The notes under the pieces were generated by a model. The model saw only the letters and a list, made by a program, of their open reading frames with translations. It did not search any database and was not told the origin of the DNA. Made by a program: the position numbers and the translations under genes. Shown here one piece after another: positions 42,192 through 51,156 of a stretch of 64,000 nucleotides of DNA. This DNA comes from Tumebacillus permanentifrigoris (GTDB lineage Bacteria > Bacillota > Bacilli > Tumebacillales > Tumebacillaceae), in contig NZ_QGGL01000018.1 of assembly GCF_003148565.1 (NCBI RefSeq), forward strand, positions 32,212 through 96,211. The letters are read 5' to 3'. Position 1 is the stretch's first letter. Every line of letters starts with the position of its first letter.

Positions 42192-42503
42192 GTTGCAGGA
42201 CCCGTTCAGGCCCCGTCGTTATTGGCTTTGTAGCACTCTGCTTTCCTCATAGTGTCGTTAAGGCATGTTGGCCTCCAACGAACTCCGTGCTCAAAGTATA
42301 CCTCTGTTGCAACGGTCTCAGCAAGCGGGAAACCGTTGGAGAGGAACAAAACGTCTCGTAGAAATACGAAGGCAAGGTGGGGTAAGGAATTCTTAAAAGA
42401 AAACATAGAGAATAAAATAAAGACAGGAATTAATACATAAATGTGGAAGTAGTGAAATCATCCCGCTAAACATCATATTATGTCAGGGGAGGAGTTCTAG
42501 CCA
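42192..42503. other. 312-base stretch holding the tRNA-Ser copy 3 leader
   Basis: Apart from the tRNA promoter and one 12-base repeat, no gene is seen. The right part is A-rich. Confidence 0.6.
42295..42324 (-). promoter_or_regulatory. Promoter of tRNA-Ser copy 3
   Basis: On the minus strand, TTGCTG and TATACT are 18 bases apart. The leader to the tRNA is related to that of copy 5. Confidence 0.75.
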
Positions 42504-42665
42504 GTGAGTATTGGACAAATAATAACCATATTCGTCTGTATCCTTTTGGTTTTCATCGCTAGGCGGTGGTTCTCCAGACAGCCTATTCTACAGATTGGGC
42601 TTATTCTGGATGCCGCAATGACAACTCTTATTATTCTGTTGCTAGAGTTTTTTGTGAAGAATTAA
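42504..42665 (+). CDS. Small membrane protein, hypothetical
   Basis: A 53-residue, two-helix membrane protein (about 4-19 and 29-50) separated by RRWFSRQP. GGGGAGG precedes the GTG start. Its length and layout resemble phage holin-like or toxin-like peptides, but nothing more specific can be said. Confidence 0.55.
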   Translation: MSIGQIITIFVCILLVFIARRWFSRQPILQIGLILDAAMTTLIILLLEFFVKN

Positions 42666-42673
42666 GAAAATCA

Positions 42674-42714
42674 GAAAAGACCTAATCAATTATCAACTGA
42701 TTAGGTCTTTTTGT
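42674..42714 (+). terminator. Bidirectional terminator
   Basis: AAAGACCTAATCA / TGATTAGGTCTTT stem with flanking A/T runs, between convergent genes. Confidence 0.85.
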
Positions 42715-42716
42715 TT

Positions 42717-43502
42717 TTAGGAAACCTGCCAAGTTGTAATGCTTACTTTGCCAGACGGGTCAATATCGAAGCGGAAGCGATCATGATAGCTACCGTAAGA
42801 ATCATCGTTACTTTCATAGACGATAACGCTCTGAGTGCCGGAAAACGGTACAGAAGCCGTACAAATCTTCCCAAGCAAAGGTACGTTTTGTTGGATCTCC
42901 CAACTTGCACCTGCCACGATCCAATCTCCGAAGTTGTATGGTTTCCCCAAACCATTAGCCCAGTCAAACCAACGAGCCATTTTTGAAACGGTTGCTAATC
43001 GCATCGTCAGATAAGTGCCAGTTGCATTTGCAGCGGTGGACATGACCTTGCCTGTGTATGCGTCAAAGCCAGTGGTTGTAGCATTTTGGGTGTAGTAGTA
43101 AGTGTCAGGGCGTTGGAAAAATAGGAATTTCCCATTTGAGACAGTCCACTCAAGTTGGTGACCTCCACTCCACGTTACGTTCGTGTTTAAGTATGGAGAA
43201 CTCGTAGGATCAGGATCTGGGATTAACGTACTGTGGGTATCTCCGCTTGACTCTGTGACACGACCATTCAGCGTGTGAGCCTTATCTTTGAAGGTGTTGT
43301 CCACCACAACATTAAGATTCTTGACTTGCTTTCCTTGATCCTCCGGCAGAGGTAGGTAGGAAGTGTCAAGTCCCTTCGCTTCGGTGACGTACATGTCCTT
43401 TGCTTTCAAAATCCCTAGAGATGCTTCACTCGCATGAGCACCCGTGGAACCGAGAGATACTAGAAGCATTGCCGTCGGGATGATAAATAACTTCTTGTTC
43501 AT
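42717..43502 (-). CDS. Secreted protein of unknown function
   Basis: A 261-residue protein with a signal peptide (1-24, ending AHA). The mature part is rich in Thr, Tyr and Trp and appears to be beta-rich; it has one Cys. Not recognised. AAGGAG lies 8 bases before the ATG, and the AT-rich leader resembles those of the two lectin genes. It may be another secreted product of the island. Confidence 0.7.
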   Translation of the reverse strand: MNKKLFIIPTAMLLVSLGSTGAHASEASLGILKAKDMYVTEAKGLDTSYLPLPEDQGKQVKNLNVVVDNTFKDKAHTLNGRVTESSGDTHSTLIPDPDPTSSPYLNTNVTWSGGHQLEWTVSNGKFLFFQRPDTYYYTQNATTTGFDAYTGKVMSTAANATGTYLTMRLATVSKMARWFDWANGLGKPYNFGDWIVAGASWEIQQNVPLLGKICTASVPFSGTQSVIVYESNDDSYGSYHDRFRFDIDPSGKVSITTWQVS

Positions 43503-43754
43503 AGAAATCACTCCTTGTTTTTCTTACTTCACATTCAAAAAATATCACATCATATATAATATAACAAGTAAAATAAAGTTACATAAATCGACAACCATAT
43601 TTTTGTAATATATATAAATGTCATGCAACACAAAAAGCCTCGATCACTTAGACCCGAGGCAGTTCATTTCACCCGTTTCATTCTCTCATTAATATATGTC
43701 TCCCGCTGCTTCCCCCGAACACGGCAGGAGACTGACGGAATCCCCTTTGGGGTA

Positions 43755-43916
43755 CTATTTCCCCTCTTTGTTGGGGTAGTTCGTGTTGGTGACGGTATCC
43801 GGGCCATCAAACGACACCGTTTTGTAGAGTTTGCCGTTCAGGTTGATACTCAACAAATTACCTACCAAGACCAATTCGACTTTCCCCCCGGACGTCATGG
43901 CCTCAATTTTTTGCAT
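43755..43916 (-). CDS. Small island protein, hypothetical
   Basis: A 53-residue soluble protein with a beta-like pattern (VELVLVGNLLSINLNGKLYKT). It overlaps the end of the preceding gene by 22 bases and has a GGAAG site before its ATG. Last gene of a minus-strand phage-like cluster that starts at 46.5 kb. Confidence 0.55.
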   Translation of the reverse strand: MQKIEAMTSGGKVELVLVGNLLSINLNGKLYKTVSFDGPDTVTNTNYPNKEGK

Positions 43917-44278
43917 ACTGCTTCACTTCCTTTCTCTATACCAACTTCGTCTCCCATTAGATCGAAACGCGGGTACTTTTGTGCAAACTCAAACAACGAA
44001 AGATTTTTGATGTCCTTGAATACCTGCGGGTACATCCCAACATCAACACCCACATGAAACAGCTGGGTGACACATTGAACAAGTTCGTACTCCCCGTTCG
44101 TCAGCTGCTCTACAAAGCAGACCTCCACGTTCCCCGCGAGCACGGCCACCGCTGCACGATCTGTGATGAGCAGACCCGAGATTTTATAGTCCTCATGTTC
44201 GCCCGACCAACCAATAGTAACTAGGTTCAGTCCTTCGATTTCCCCGAGTCGTTTATCGTACAACTCACGATCCAGCAC
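43895..44278 (-). CDS. Island protein of the LVTI-x-W family
   Basis: About 127 residues, not recognised. It is a homologue of the protein at 54.8-55.2 kb: LVTIGW, KISGLLITD, GNVE, VEQ and LSLFEFAQKYP occur in both in the same order. The GTG start follows AGGGAGAAGG; a longer frame upstream has no ribosome site. The family recurs in three islands of this window, once as a relic. Confidence 0.6.
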   Translation of the reverse strand: MLDRELYDKRLGEIEGLNLVTIGWSGEHEDYKISGLLITDRAAVAVLAGNVEVCFVEQLTNGEYELVQCVTQLFHVGVDVGMYPQVFKDIKNLSLFEFAQKYPRFDLMGDEVGIEKGSEAVCKKLRP

Positions 44279-44496
44279 GGCCCTTCTCCCTGCCGATCCG
44301 TTCTCTGGCCCTGTCACACCGGCTCTCAAATAACGCACATTTAGACCGATCTGTGACACGAAGAATTCCAATCAAAAGCCGGTGAACAATTCCCAGGTTT
44401 CTTCCCGATCCGTGCCGATGAACGGGATGCTGCCATTTGGTTGAGACAGCTTGTCGAGCAAAAGTTGAACGACATCTGGGCTTTCGCCGACTACTT

Positions 44497-44688
44497 TTAG
44501 AAGTCGAAGTTCGGCAGATGTAATGTGAAAAAGTCGTATTCCTCGTAATCCCCAAACTCATCAAAAGATTTGTGAAGCGAAATCATCGCTTTACCTTTCC
44601 AGCGGAAGCCCAAGAGTGAACGAACATTTTTTCTCACCATCCGTTCAGTGATCCCTAACAGTTGTGCCAATTCTTTGGTGGTTGTCAT
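44497..44688 (-). CDS. Small helix-turn-helix protein, phage-like
   Basis: A 63-residue protein. MTTTKELAQLLGITERMVRKNV looks like a winged-helix DNA-binding start, as in phage terminase small subunits or Rha-like proteins. It follows the 47-residue gene directly. The DNA just downstream (44373-44550) holds another protein-like frame (LRLLKVVGESPDVVQLLLDK) with no proper start codon, so a frameshift or overlapping gene is possible. Confidence 0.5.
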   Translation of the reverse strand: MTTTKELAQLLGITERMVRKNVRSLLGFRWKGKAMISLHKSFDEFGDYEEYDFFTLHLPNFDF

Positions 44689-44832
44689 TTACTCGCCCTC
44701 ACTTATTCCAAACTGAAGGATCGCCATTAGTAGAAATACTCGTTCTTTCCCTAATTCGGCATACATCTCGCTGTGAACCGCCATAAAATTAAACATACGG
44801 ATTCTCTCGTCGTAGCTAAGTTTTTGATCCAT
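44689..44832 (-). CDS. Small island protein, hypothetical
   Basis: A 47-residue helical acidic protein (MDQKLSYDERIRMFNFM...). GAGGAGGGG precedes the ATG. The stop codon abuts the start of the next gene, so both are in one operon. Confidence 0.6.
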   Translation of the reverse strand: MDQKLSYDERIRMFNFMAVHSEMYAELGKERVFLLMAILQFGISEGE

Positions 44833-45054
44833 GATGTTTCCCCTCCTCACCTATACATCTGCCCGTCCCCTTTCGTTTGTGACAACCCCGACGAAGAAAA
44901 AAAGAAGTGAGGAAGCCGAAGCCTCTCCACCCAAAACTGCTATTGTTTTGCCCCCCTACAACGTCCCACATGGACGAAATCATCAGACGTGGGGCAACGT
45001 CCTGACCGTGCTTGTGACGTTTTCTGAAGGCTAACAGCCCCGTTCTATGCTTTG

Positions 45055-45222
45055 TTAGCGTAGCCACGACGAAGAAGAATGTAAGGGTGCTGCCCGTTCA
45101 GTTCGCTCTTTCTTTAGAATTTCGTCAAAGACGGTCGTCGTGCTCCCATCCGGCTTTTGATCCGTTGGCTCGTATCCCTTACGGAATAGATCGCGGGGAG
45201 CCAGCTGCTTCCCTTCCATCAT
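45055..45222 (-). CDS. Small island protein, hypothetical
   Basis: A 55-residue charged protein starting at the stop codon of the coiled-coil gene (TGATG overlap), behind GGGGG. No domain recognised. Confidence 0.55.
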   Translation of the reverse strand: MMEGKQLAPRDLFRKGYEPTDQKPDGSTTTVFDEILKKERTERAAPLHSSSSWLR

Positions 45223-45887
45223 CAATTTCCCCCTTTCAGTTCGCGGAACTTGGCTTCTGTCTCTTGGTTTGAATCAACAAGAATCCCGTGTTCAAGGTAC
45301 AAACGAACCCACGGCTGAACCGTACCGGCCCGGAACGCATCGAGAATTTCCCGTTCCAATACGCCGATCGGTGCGTCAAGACCAGCAAACGTAGAGGTCA
45401 TGTTCAAGGTCGGCATATGCACCAACTTCCGCTCTTCCTTCCCAGCCTTCGCTGACATGTTACCATAGGCTTCGGCGATCTGATCGACGGATCGAAACGC
45501 TGCGTTAAGTCGAAGTACGTGGCCCAGGTACTCAGCCTTGTATTTGCGGAGTTCCCCGATCAACTCCCCAAGTCGATCCTTCCCCGCCTTGATCTCAAGT
45601 TCTGCTGCCGATCTAGCTTCCGGCAGATATGATTGGAGGCGTTTGTTCTTCCCGGCCACGATCAACGAGTGATGCTCTTCCATCCTTTGAAGATCGGCCT
45701 CGGCCAATTGAGCTTTCATCTTTTTCATTGCCATATCCGATCCGTCGAGAACGGCGTCTTGGTACCTCCGCTGCAAGTCGGTCAGTTCGACTTTCTTTGC
45801 GTAGATTTTTTCCTTCAAGCCCTGCTCGCGGGATCGGAGACGTTCAGCCTCTTTTTCGAAGCGATTTTGAACATCCTTGAAGCTCAT
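45222..45887 (-). CDS. Coiled-coil protein, phage-like
   Basis: A 221-residue protein. Residues 5-130 are highly charged and helical, a probable coiled coil; the rest is mixed. It follows the HTH genes at 45.9-46.5 kb and has good ribosome spacing. No family is recognised; phage or satellite origin is inferred from the neighbours. Confidence 0.65.
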   Translation of the reverse strand: MSFKDVQNRFEKEAERLRSREQGLKEKIYAKKVELTDLQRRYQDAVLDGSDMAMKKMKAQLAEADLQRMEEHHSLIVAGKNKRLQSYLPEARSAAELEIKAGKDRLGELIGELRKYKAEYLGHVLRLNAAFRSVDQIAEAYGNMSAKAGKEERKLVHMPTLNMTSTFAGLDAPIGVLEREILDAFRAGTVQPWVRLYLEHGILVDSNQETEAKFRELKGGN

Positions 45888-45903
45888 CGTATCCCCTCTT
45901 TCC

Positions 45904-46308
45904 TTAATGTTCCTCAGCCAGCCCCAGCTGGCATTTCAGTTCTACGATCTCGTCCTCGATAGCTTCGTTGGAACGAGGATCGTCATCGGTCACGGCGTTC
46001 ACGTCCACCTTGACCATTTCTCCATTCAATACGCCGCAAACTTTCAGATACAGCTCAAGGAATTTGGCGTTCTTCGCTTCAAGAGCCTTTTGAGTTAAAA
46101 CGTCGAGCACCCGGCCCAGCGATTCCTCGGCCACCTCGACCGCCTTCTCACGGCAGTACCGTTTGAATTCAGGCAGCTGCAACCAGCGGTAGATCGTTCG
46201 ACGGCTCACCCCGATCCGAGCGGCCACGTCGTCAACGAACATACCGTTTGACTTCCGGGCCATGTAAAGTTCCGCTGCCATCATTTGTTCAGGCGTAAGT
46301 TCCTTCAT
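45904..46308 (-). CDS. HTH protein, phBC6A51/terminase-small-subunit-like
   Basis: A 134-residue protein with an N-terminal helix-turn-helix (VDDVAARIGVSRRTIYRWLQ at about 25-44), helical middle and acidic tail. It resembles the phBC6A51-type and terminase-small-subunit-like proteins of phages and mobile elements. Its ATG overlaps the stop of the XRE gene (ATGA), so the two are translationally coupled. Confidence 0.7.
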   Translation of the reverse strand: MKELTPEQMMAAELYMARKSNGMFVDDVAARIGVSRRTIYRWLQLPEFKRYCREKAVEVAEESLGRVLDVLTQKALEAKNAKFLELYLKVCGVLNGEMVKVDVNAVTDDDPRSNEAIEDEIVELKCQLGLAEEH

Positions 46309-46541
46309 TTGCTACCGTCACGTTTCATCATATTTTGGAGAATAGATGTTAGAGCGTCGATTTGTTCCGCATCGTCAGCAAACAGTTCACGGAATCGACG
46401 TTCAAAACGTTCTGTAACTCGACGCTCTCCCTTTTCGATCTTGGAGACGTAGACTTTGGTGATGCCGATGTGGTCGGCCAGTTCATCCTGGCTCATGCCC
46501 TTTGCAACTCGAACCAAGCGGATCGTTCGACCGTGCAACAT
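46305..46541 (-). CDS. XRE-family repressor-like protein
   Basis: A 78-residue protein consisting mainly of an XRE helix-turn-helix (MSQDELADHIGITKVYVSKIE). AAAGGG precedes the ATG. It heads the minus-strand island operon and probably controls it. Confidence 0.82.
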   Translation of the reverse strand: MLHGRTIRLVRVAKGMSQDELADHIGITKVYVSKIEKGERRVTERFERRFRELFADDAEQIDALTSILQNMMKRDGSK

Positions 46542-47157
46542 GTGATCATCCCTTTCTGTAGAATTCATGGACAATGATTCCAAATAAAAAAACCAGCCCG
46601 AAGGCTGACTTGGTTGGAAGGATCGGGACGCAGGAGGGGGAGCTGGCCCGACCGATCCGAAGGGGGTTCCGTAGGAAGGGAGGGACCACAACACCCCTGA
46701 AGAGGTTTCCCTTCACTCATACTAATAGGGGGCTGTGACGGTGATTTACAAGGATTTTGAGTAGGAAGTTATAGGCATAGAAAAGACCAACGGTCGCCCC
46801 TTGGTCATGTCCGTTGGCCTCTAATGTTCTTGTTAATTGGATCTTGTTCAGTGGTTCTTGTTTATGGGTAGACGTGTACCCATAGGGCTGCCCTCATTTT
46901 ACACATGGGATGGTCCGATTTTACCCATCAGTTTCTCATAATTACGCATTGGTAACTCTCTGGCGGAAAATGGCCTCATAGACAAACCCATCGTCCAGCT
47001 CTCCATTTGCTACTGGTACAATGTCAAAACACCCTTACCTCGATGCTAAAATTGCATAGATTTGTATTTCACATTAGATATTGGCATTTTTCCTAAATAC
47101 TATTAAAATGGAAGAGGAATTTGAAAAATAATCAATAGTCTAAGGAGATGAACAGTC
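46542..47157. other. 616-base non-coding control region of the island
   Basis: No gene is seen. It contains a hairpin AACCAGCC / GGCTGACTTGGTT, a hairpin near 46781-46820 (ACCAACGG / CCGTTGG) and inverted repeats around ATGGG/CCCAT at 46863-46928. It separates the minus-strand phage-like operon from a plus-strand gene and may hold operators or an origin. Confidence 0.6.
46863..46928. promoter_or_regulatory. Paired ATGGGTA/TACCCAT inverted repeats
   Basis: TATGGGTA (46863-46870) pairs with TACCCATA (46877-46884), a perfect 8-base dyad. A second, weaker pair CATGGGA (46904-46910) and TACCCAT (46922-46928) follows. They may be operator sites for the nearby XRE protein. Confidence 0.45.
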
Positions 47158-48057
47158 ATGGTTCACGAATATTTTAGCGACAGAGAGCTTGGGAGGCGGG
47201 ATTTAAGATCCGAAACACTATCCCTAGCAGTATATAAAGGGATAGTTGGTCTATATAAAAAATACGAAAAAAATTTTTCTGCCGAACATCCTAACTACTG
47301 CGATGATCCTAATGGTAGGGTTTTTGGGACGAACATCAATCTTCTTGAATCCGCTATTCAAGCTCAAATCCCAAATATGGAAACGCCTATCTGGATTGAT
47401 CGTTACGAAAAAGATGATGATGTCGATAAGTACGCACTGCTTGATTTTGTAGAGTTCTGTTATTCAAGAATTGTTGACATTGAGCAGGGTGATTACCACA
47501 GATTTTTCAATCACTATCATCTTGAATTTTTAGACACTCACTATGAAAGAGAAAAATTCCGTACCGAAGTAAACCAAATCTTTTCGCGAAATGGGATCGT
47601 CTTTTATCTCGATACAGACGGTATGGTTAAACGTTACTTACCGACACAATTAGACGAGGTTCTTCAAAATCTTAATGTTAAATCAAACGACAAAGATTTG
47701 AACGAATTGGTAAATGCTGCGATCGAAAATATTCGCAAACCGAAGGAGTTTGACAGGCAAATTGCTCTTGAGAAGTTATGGGACGCTTTCGAGCGAATAA
47801 AGACATTCTATAACCCAAGTAATAAGAAGGCTTCCGCAACAACTTTAGTAACAAACATAGCTGCGGGAACCAGTCAATTCGATACACTGCTGGATACTGA
47901 GTTCATTGCACTCACCAATATAGGTAACAATTTTCAAATACGCCATTTTGAAACAGGCAAAATCAAAATCACTACCATGAAACAGATCGATTACCTGTTC
48001 TATCGAATGGTAGCGTTAATTGATCTGTGTATGGATAAAGTCAACAACGAAAAATAA
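47158..48057 (+). CDS. Candidate abortive-infection/defence protein
   Basis: A 299-residue AT-rich gene, unlike the GC-rich core. The C-terminal half is helical, with a conserved-looking end (LTNIGNNFQIRHFETGK) seen in AbiJ-like or HEPN-like proteins; I cannot name the family with certainty. The N-terminus (MVHEYFSDRELG) also fits Abi-type starts. AAGGAG precedes the ATG. It sits beside a HEPN-motif gene in an integrase-bearing island, which supports a defence role. Confidence 0.5.
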   Translation: MVHEYFSDRELGRRDLRSETLSLAVYKGIVGLYKKYEKNFSAEHPNYCDDPNGRVFGTNINLLESAIQAQIPNMETPIWIDRYEKDDDVDKYALLDFVEFCYSRIVDIEQGDYHRFFNHYHLEFLDTHYEREKFRTEVNQIFSRNGIVFYLDTDGMVKRYLPTQLDEVLQNLNVKSNDKDLNELVNAAIENIRKPKEFDRQIALEKLWDAFERIKTFYNPSNKKASATTLVTNIAAGTSQFDTLLDTEFIALTNIGNNFQIRHFETGKIKITTMKQIDYLFYRMVALIDLCMDKVNNEK

Positions 48058-48135
48058 AATCGATTGACAGTACGCTTCCAACTTCGTTTTGTTCTCGTTT
48101 TTTGTTAATCAACGAAAGTACAAAACCTAAGAACA

Positions 48136-48174
48136 AAAATCCCCCGCCATCTTGACGATGCGGGGGATTTTTTA
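48136..48174 (+). terminator. Terminator after the Abi-like gene
   Basis: AATCCCCCGC / GCGGGGGATT stem followed by TTTTTT. Confidence 0.9.
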
Positions 48175-48286
48175 TCTTGTATTAGTGGTGTATCACATTA
48201 CAAAAAGAAGATTTTCCTATGTTGCGAGCATCACGCTACAAACCCCACACCCCTTATTTCGAGGCCATTAAGAGTATACGAACTAT

Positions 48287-49033
48287 TTATTCAATATTCC
48301 CCACAACACAACTCCCTAAATAGTGTAAAAAATCAAATGTAAACATCCTTATAAAATACATAAAATCCGGGTGTAATATTACCTCATTCCAATCGATAGC
48401 CAGATTACAAACAGAAACACGATGAGGTACCCGCTCTACTATTTCTGCTAACTTAGATCTTTGCTTTTCGGTTAATTGACCACCACTATGGACAACACAG
48501 TTTCGGATAATCCTAAATTCGTCATAGGTATCAAACCATATAGAAATAGGATAGTTTTTTGCCAACATTCCTCTGTCCTGTTTTAACAACCCTGAATTCA
48601 ACACGTATATTCTAAAATTATCATTTGTCCACATGCTATTTATTCTTCTGACTATCTTGTCTTCATCTGCCTGATTATCTTTAAATTTAATTAATAATTT
48701 ATACAATTCCTCCAAAAATGCGTCTACTATGGAAATTGTGGTTATGAAATAATCTTTAATGACCTTATCGATTGCTGTCGTCTTGTATGCATGGACCATA
48801 TCAATCCGAGAAAATATTGTTTCCAAGTCGTCTTCAATTTTTTGTGACAAACGATATTTAACTGGGATGCCACCCGTAGTACTAATATTTTTTTCTCCCC
48901 TTAGCTCTGCATACGAATTAGCTGACACATAACAAGCATTTATCAACAATGCCGTATTGTCATAATTTTGCATCAATCTAACAGAGAACTCATTTACAAT
49001 TATTTTCGTGATATCCTTTAACTCCTCATTCAT
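48287..49033 (-). CDS. HEPN-motif protein, candidate RNase/defence
   Basis: A 248-residue, all-helical, AT-rich gene. IIRNCVVHSGG holds Arg177-Asn178-x3-His182, the HEPN RNase signature RNxxxH. The rest resembles MAE_28990/RiboL-PSP-like HEPN proteins in plan. HEPN proteins often act in toxin-antitoxin or phage-defence systems by cutting RNA. No antitoxin neighbour is evident. AGGGAGG precedes the ATG. Confidence 0.6.
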   Translation of the reverse strand: MNEELKDITKIIVNEFSVRLMQNYDNTALLINACYVSANSYAELRGEKNISTTGGIPVKYRLSQKIEDDLETIFSRIDMVHAYKTTAIDKVIKDYFITTISIVDAFLEELYKLLIKFKDNQADEDKIVRRINSMWTNDNFRIYVLNSGLLKQDRGMLAKNYPISIWFDTYDEFRIIRNCVVHSGGQLTEKQRSKLAEIVERVPHRVSVCNLAIDWNEVILHPDFMYFIRMFTFDFLHYLGSCVVGNIE

Positions 49034-49202
49034 TGGTTTTCCCTCCTTGAGTGATCGAAAAATATTATTCTACCCAGATTATTCTATCAAAATGCCATTA
49101 GAATAAACAATCAGTATTATCTGTTTTGTGGTCTAGTAATGTTTTCCTATCAACTGGTTTGCAACACGAATGAAAATTACTGCATTCGTAATCCGGCAAT
49201 TT

Positions 49203-49248
49203 TATAAAAACAAAAGCCCTCCTTCCATCAACGAAGGAGGCCATTATA
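49203..49248 (-). terminator. Terminator of the broken integrase
   Basis: GCCTCCTTC / GAAGGAGGGC stem followed by TTTTGTTTTT on the minus strand. Confidence 0.85.
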
Positions 49249-49254
49249 CAAAAT

Positions 49255-50303
49255 TCAACCAATTAGCGTGTGAATTGGGGAGAATTGTTGATGTTTTTCG
49301 TTGATATCTCCAGCACATAAACGAACGTACCGTCTAACCATCGACATGTCGGTGTGTCCGAGAATACGTTGCAACGTGAACGGATCGCCGCCTGACTTAA
49401 TCCAATGGAGAGCAAATGTGTGACGGAAAGGGTGGGCTGAACGCTTGTCCTCGTCAATTCCAGCCTGTTCCCCATTTAGCTTCAATCGCTCATCAAATGC
49501 ATCCGCTGATAACTTTCGACCGTAAGTCGAGTAAAACAGGAAATTAGCGTTCGGGCCAAAGTCCTCATTTTCGCGGATAAGCTCCGCGCGTAGTTTGGCT
49601 ACTTTTTTCGAGATCGGGACGGTTCGGGTCTTTCTTGTTTTGGCCTTCTCCCAAGGGACGGTCAAGGTAAGTTGATCAAAGTCCACGTCGTCTTTTGTCA
49701 AGGAAAGCAATTCGCTTATGCGGAGGGCCGTATCAGATAACGTCATCATGATCACGTAATCCCGGAAACCGTTAAAAGCCTGCTGATCTGGGGCCGCAAG
49801 GTATCTCCGCAGTTGGTCGGCGGTGAAAGATCTAATTTTGTCTTCGTCCACCTTTTGAAGCTTGATGTCAGCAGCTGGCGACGTTGGGATTACCCTTCAC
49901 TCTGACACCAGTTAAAGAACGCTCTCATGGTTCGGATGCGAATATTTACCGTCATCGGGGACAGTCCCGTTACCCCAGGCTTCGAGCGTTTGATGTGGTG
50001 ATCGGCGAACTTCTCTTTGTCGTTCGTCATCCACGTCACATATTCTCGGAGAACTGTCGCCGTGATTTTCTGCAACGTGATCTCTGGGTGATGATCCGTC
50101 AGCCAGTTGCGAAGGTATCTGAAATGAGACTCATAGTCTTTAATCGTTCTCGGGGCCGCACGCTCTGCCGTCTTGGCTGTGATGAAATCTTTCATCGCTT
50201 GTCCAAGGGAGATGGTCTCCGCTGCATCCAGCATCTCTTGCGTTTCAAGCTCCAATGCCCGGTGGGTGCGTGTTGTTTTGCGTTTCGGTCGTGTCGTTTC
50301 CAA
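49255..50303 (-). pseudogene. Tyrosine integrase split by a one-base frameshift
   Basis: The N-terminal SAM-like domain runs to CQSEG and stops. One base later in frame the sequence continues VIPTSPAADIKLQKVDED and then the catalytic domain, with Arg in TALRISELL, HPFRHTF, GHTDM and the Tyr in RRYVRL. Restoring one G in the GGG run joins both parts into about 350 residues. The TTG start follows GGAGG. It lies about 200 bases from the 3' end of tRNA-Ser copy 4, a classic island position. A sequencing error is possible. Confidence 0.85.
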
Positions 50304-50344
50304 GATGATAATCCTCCAAAATGGTTTATGGAGAACGTGGAGAA

Positions 50345-50385
50345 AAACAAAAAACCAATGACCTGAGCCACTGGTTTCCCCTAAC
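50345..50385 (-). terminator. Terminator downstream of tRNA-Ser copy 4
   Basis: AACCAGTGGCTC / GACCTGAG-ATTGGTT-type imperfect stem followed by TTTTTTG on the minus strand; related to the one beside broken copy 2. Confidence 0.65.
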
Positions 50386-50501
50386 GAACTATGCGACCGC
50401 ACCTAGACCGTGACTCCAACGAACTACCATGCGGTCTTGTCGGCTGCTCGGTCTATCCACAGGCAGTGGAAAAGTGCTACAAAGCGTTGGTGTTATTGGT
50501 T

Positions 50502-50590
50502 TGGCGGAGAGGACAGGATTCGAACCTGCGTGGGGTTGCCCCCTAACGGTTTTCAAGACCGCCCCGTTATGACCACTTCGGTACCTCTCC
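50502..50590 (-). tRNA. tRNA-Ser (UGA), copy 4
   Basis: A complete 89-base tRNA identical to copies 3 and 5. Its 5' end lies only 5 bases after the zeta-kinase stop codon and no separate promoter is seen, so it is likely cotranscribed with that gene. Confidence 0.95.
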
Positions 50591-50595
50591 TAAGT

Positions 50596-51156
50596 TTATA
50601 CTAGATAAGTGCGAATCGTTTGTGCCCAATCCGGCAAAACCTCATCTACTGAGACAACTTTACCCTGTTTGGCCACAAGGATTGAGCGACTGCTTTCACT
50701 GTTGTCAATGATCACAAGTTCATCGATCAAATTCAAGATCTTGATAAGATTCTCAATGGATGTTACATACCGTTTTCGAATCGTCTCTTCAGGGATATCG
50801 TGCCCGCCATTCTTGACACGAACTTCAACGCGTTCAATATTTACTTCTACACGGTCAACCCCAAGGAAAAACATATGGAGCTCATAACCGGCAGCCTTTG
50901 CAGATCGGATGTGATTCTCGATGCAAAAACTGACGCCACTGCTGATGCAATCACGGGCAACTTTAATAGCTTCCCTTCCCGCCTCTACGTTGGCCGACTC
51001 TGGTACCTCTGGGTTAATTGTCCGTGCAATGGCGTCTGTGTCAATAATGACACCAAAACCCATCCCTAAAGATAACGACTCCCTTGTCGAGCTTTTTCCC
51101 GATCCATTAGCTCCTGCGAAGACGAAGAGTTTTGGCTTATGCTTATTTTTTGACAT
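50596..51156 (-). CDS. Zeta-toxin-like P-loop kinase
   Basis: A 186-residue P-loop protein: GANGSGKSS (15-23), then the zeta-like IIDTDAIARTINPE and EAGREAIKVARDCI segments. Zeta toxins phosphorylate UDP-N-acetylglucosamine and block wall synthesis. Where family members read FCIETTLSG..., here FCIEN joins directly to HIRSAKAAGYE, so about ten residues around the substrate loop seem deleted. It may be inactive or altered. The 55-residue upstream gene overlaps its start by 14 bases. Confidence 0.78.
   Translation of the reverse strand: MSKNKHKPKLFVFAGANGSGKSSTRESLSLGMGFGVIIDTDAIARTINPEVPESANVEAGREAIKVARDCISSGVSFCIENHIRSAKAAGYELHMFFLGVDRVEVNIERVEVRVKNGGHDIPEETIRKRYVTSIENLIKILNLIDELVIIDNSESSRSILVAKQGKVVSVDEVLPDWAQTIRTYLV

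Noticed and set aside
44816..45067. 83-codon minus-strand frame and overlapping plus-strand frame 44831-45034
   Set aside because: Neither has a convincing ribosome site or protein-like composition, and the minus frame overlaps the start of a better supported gene.
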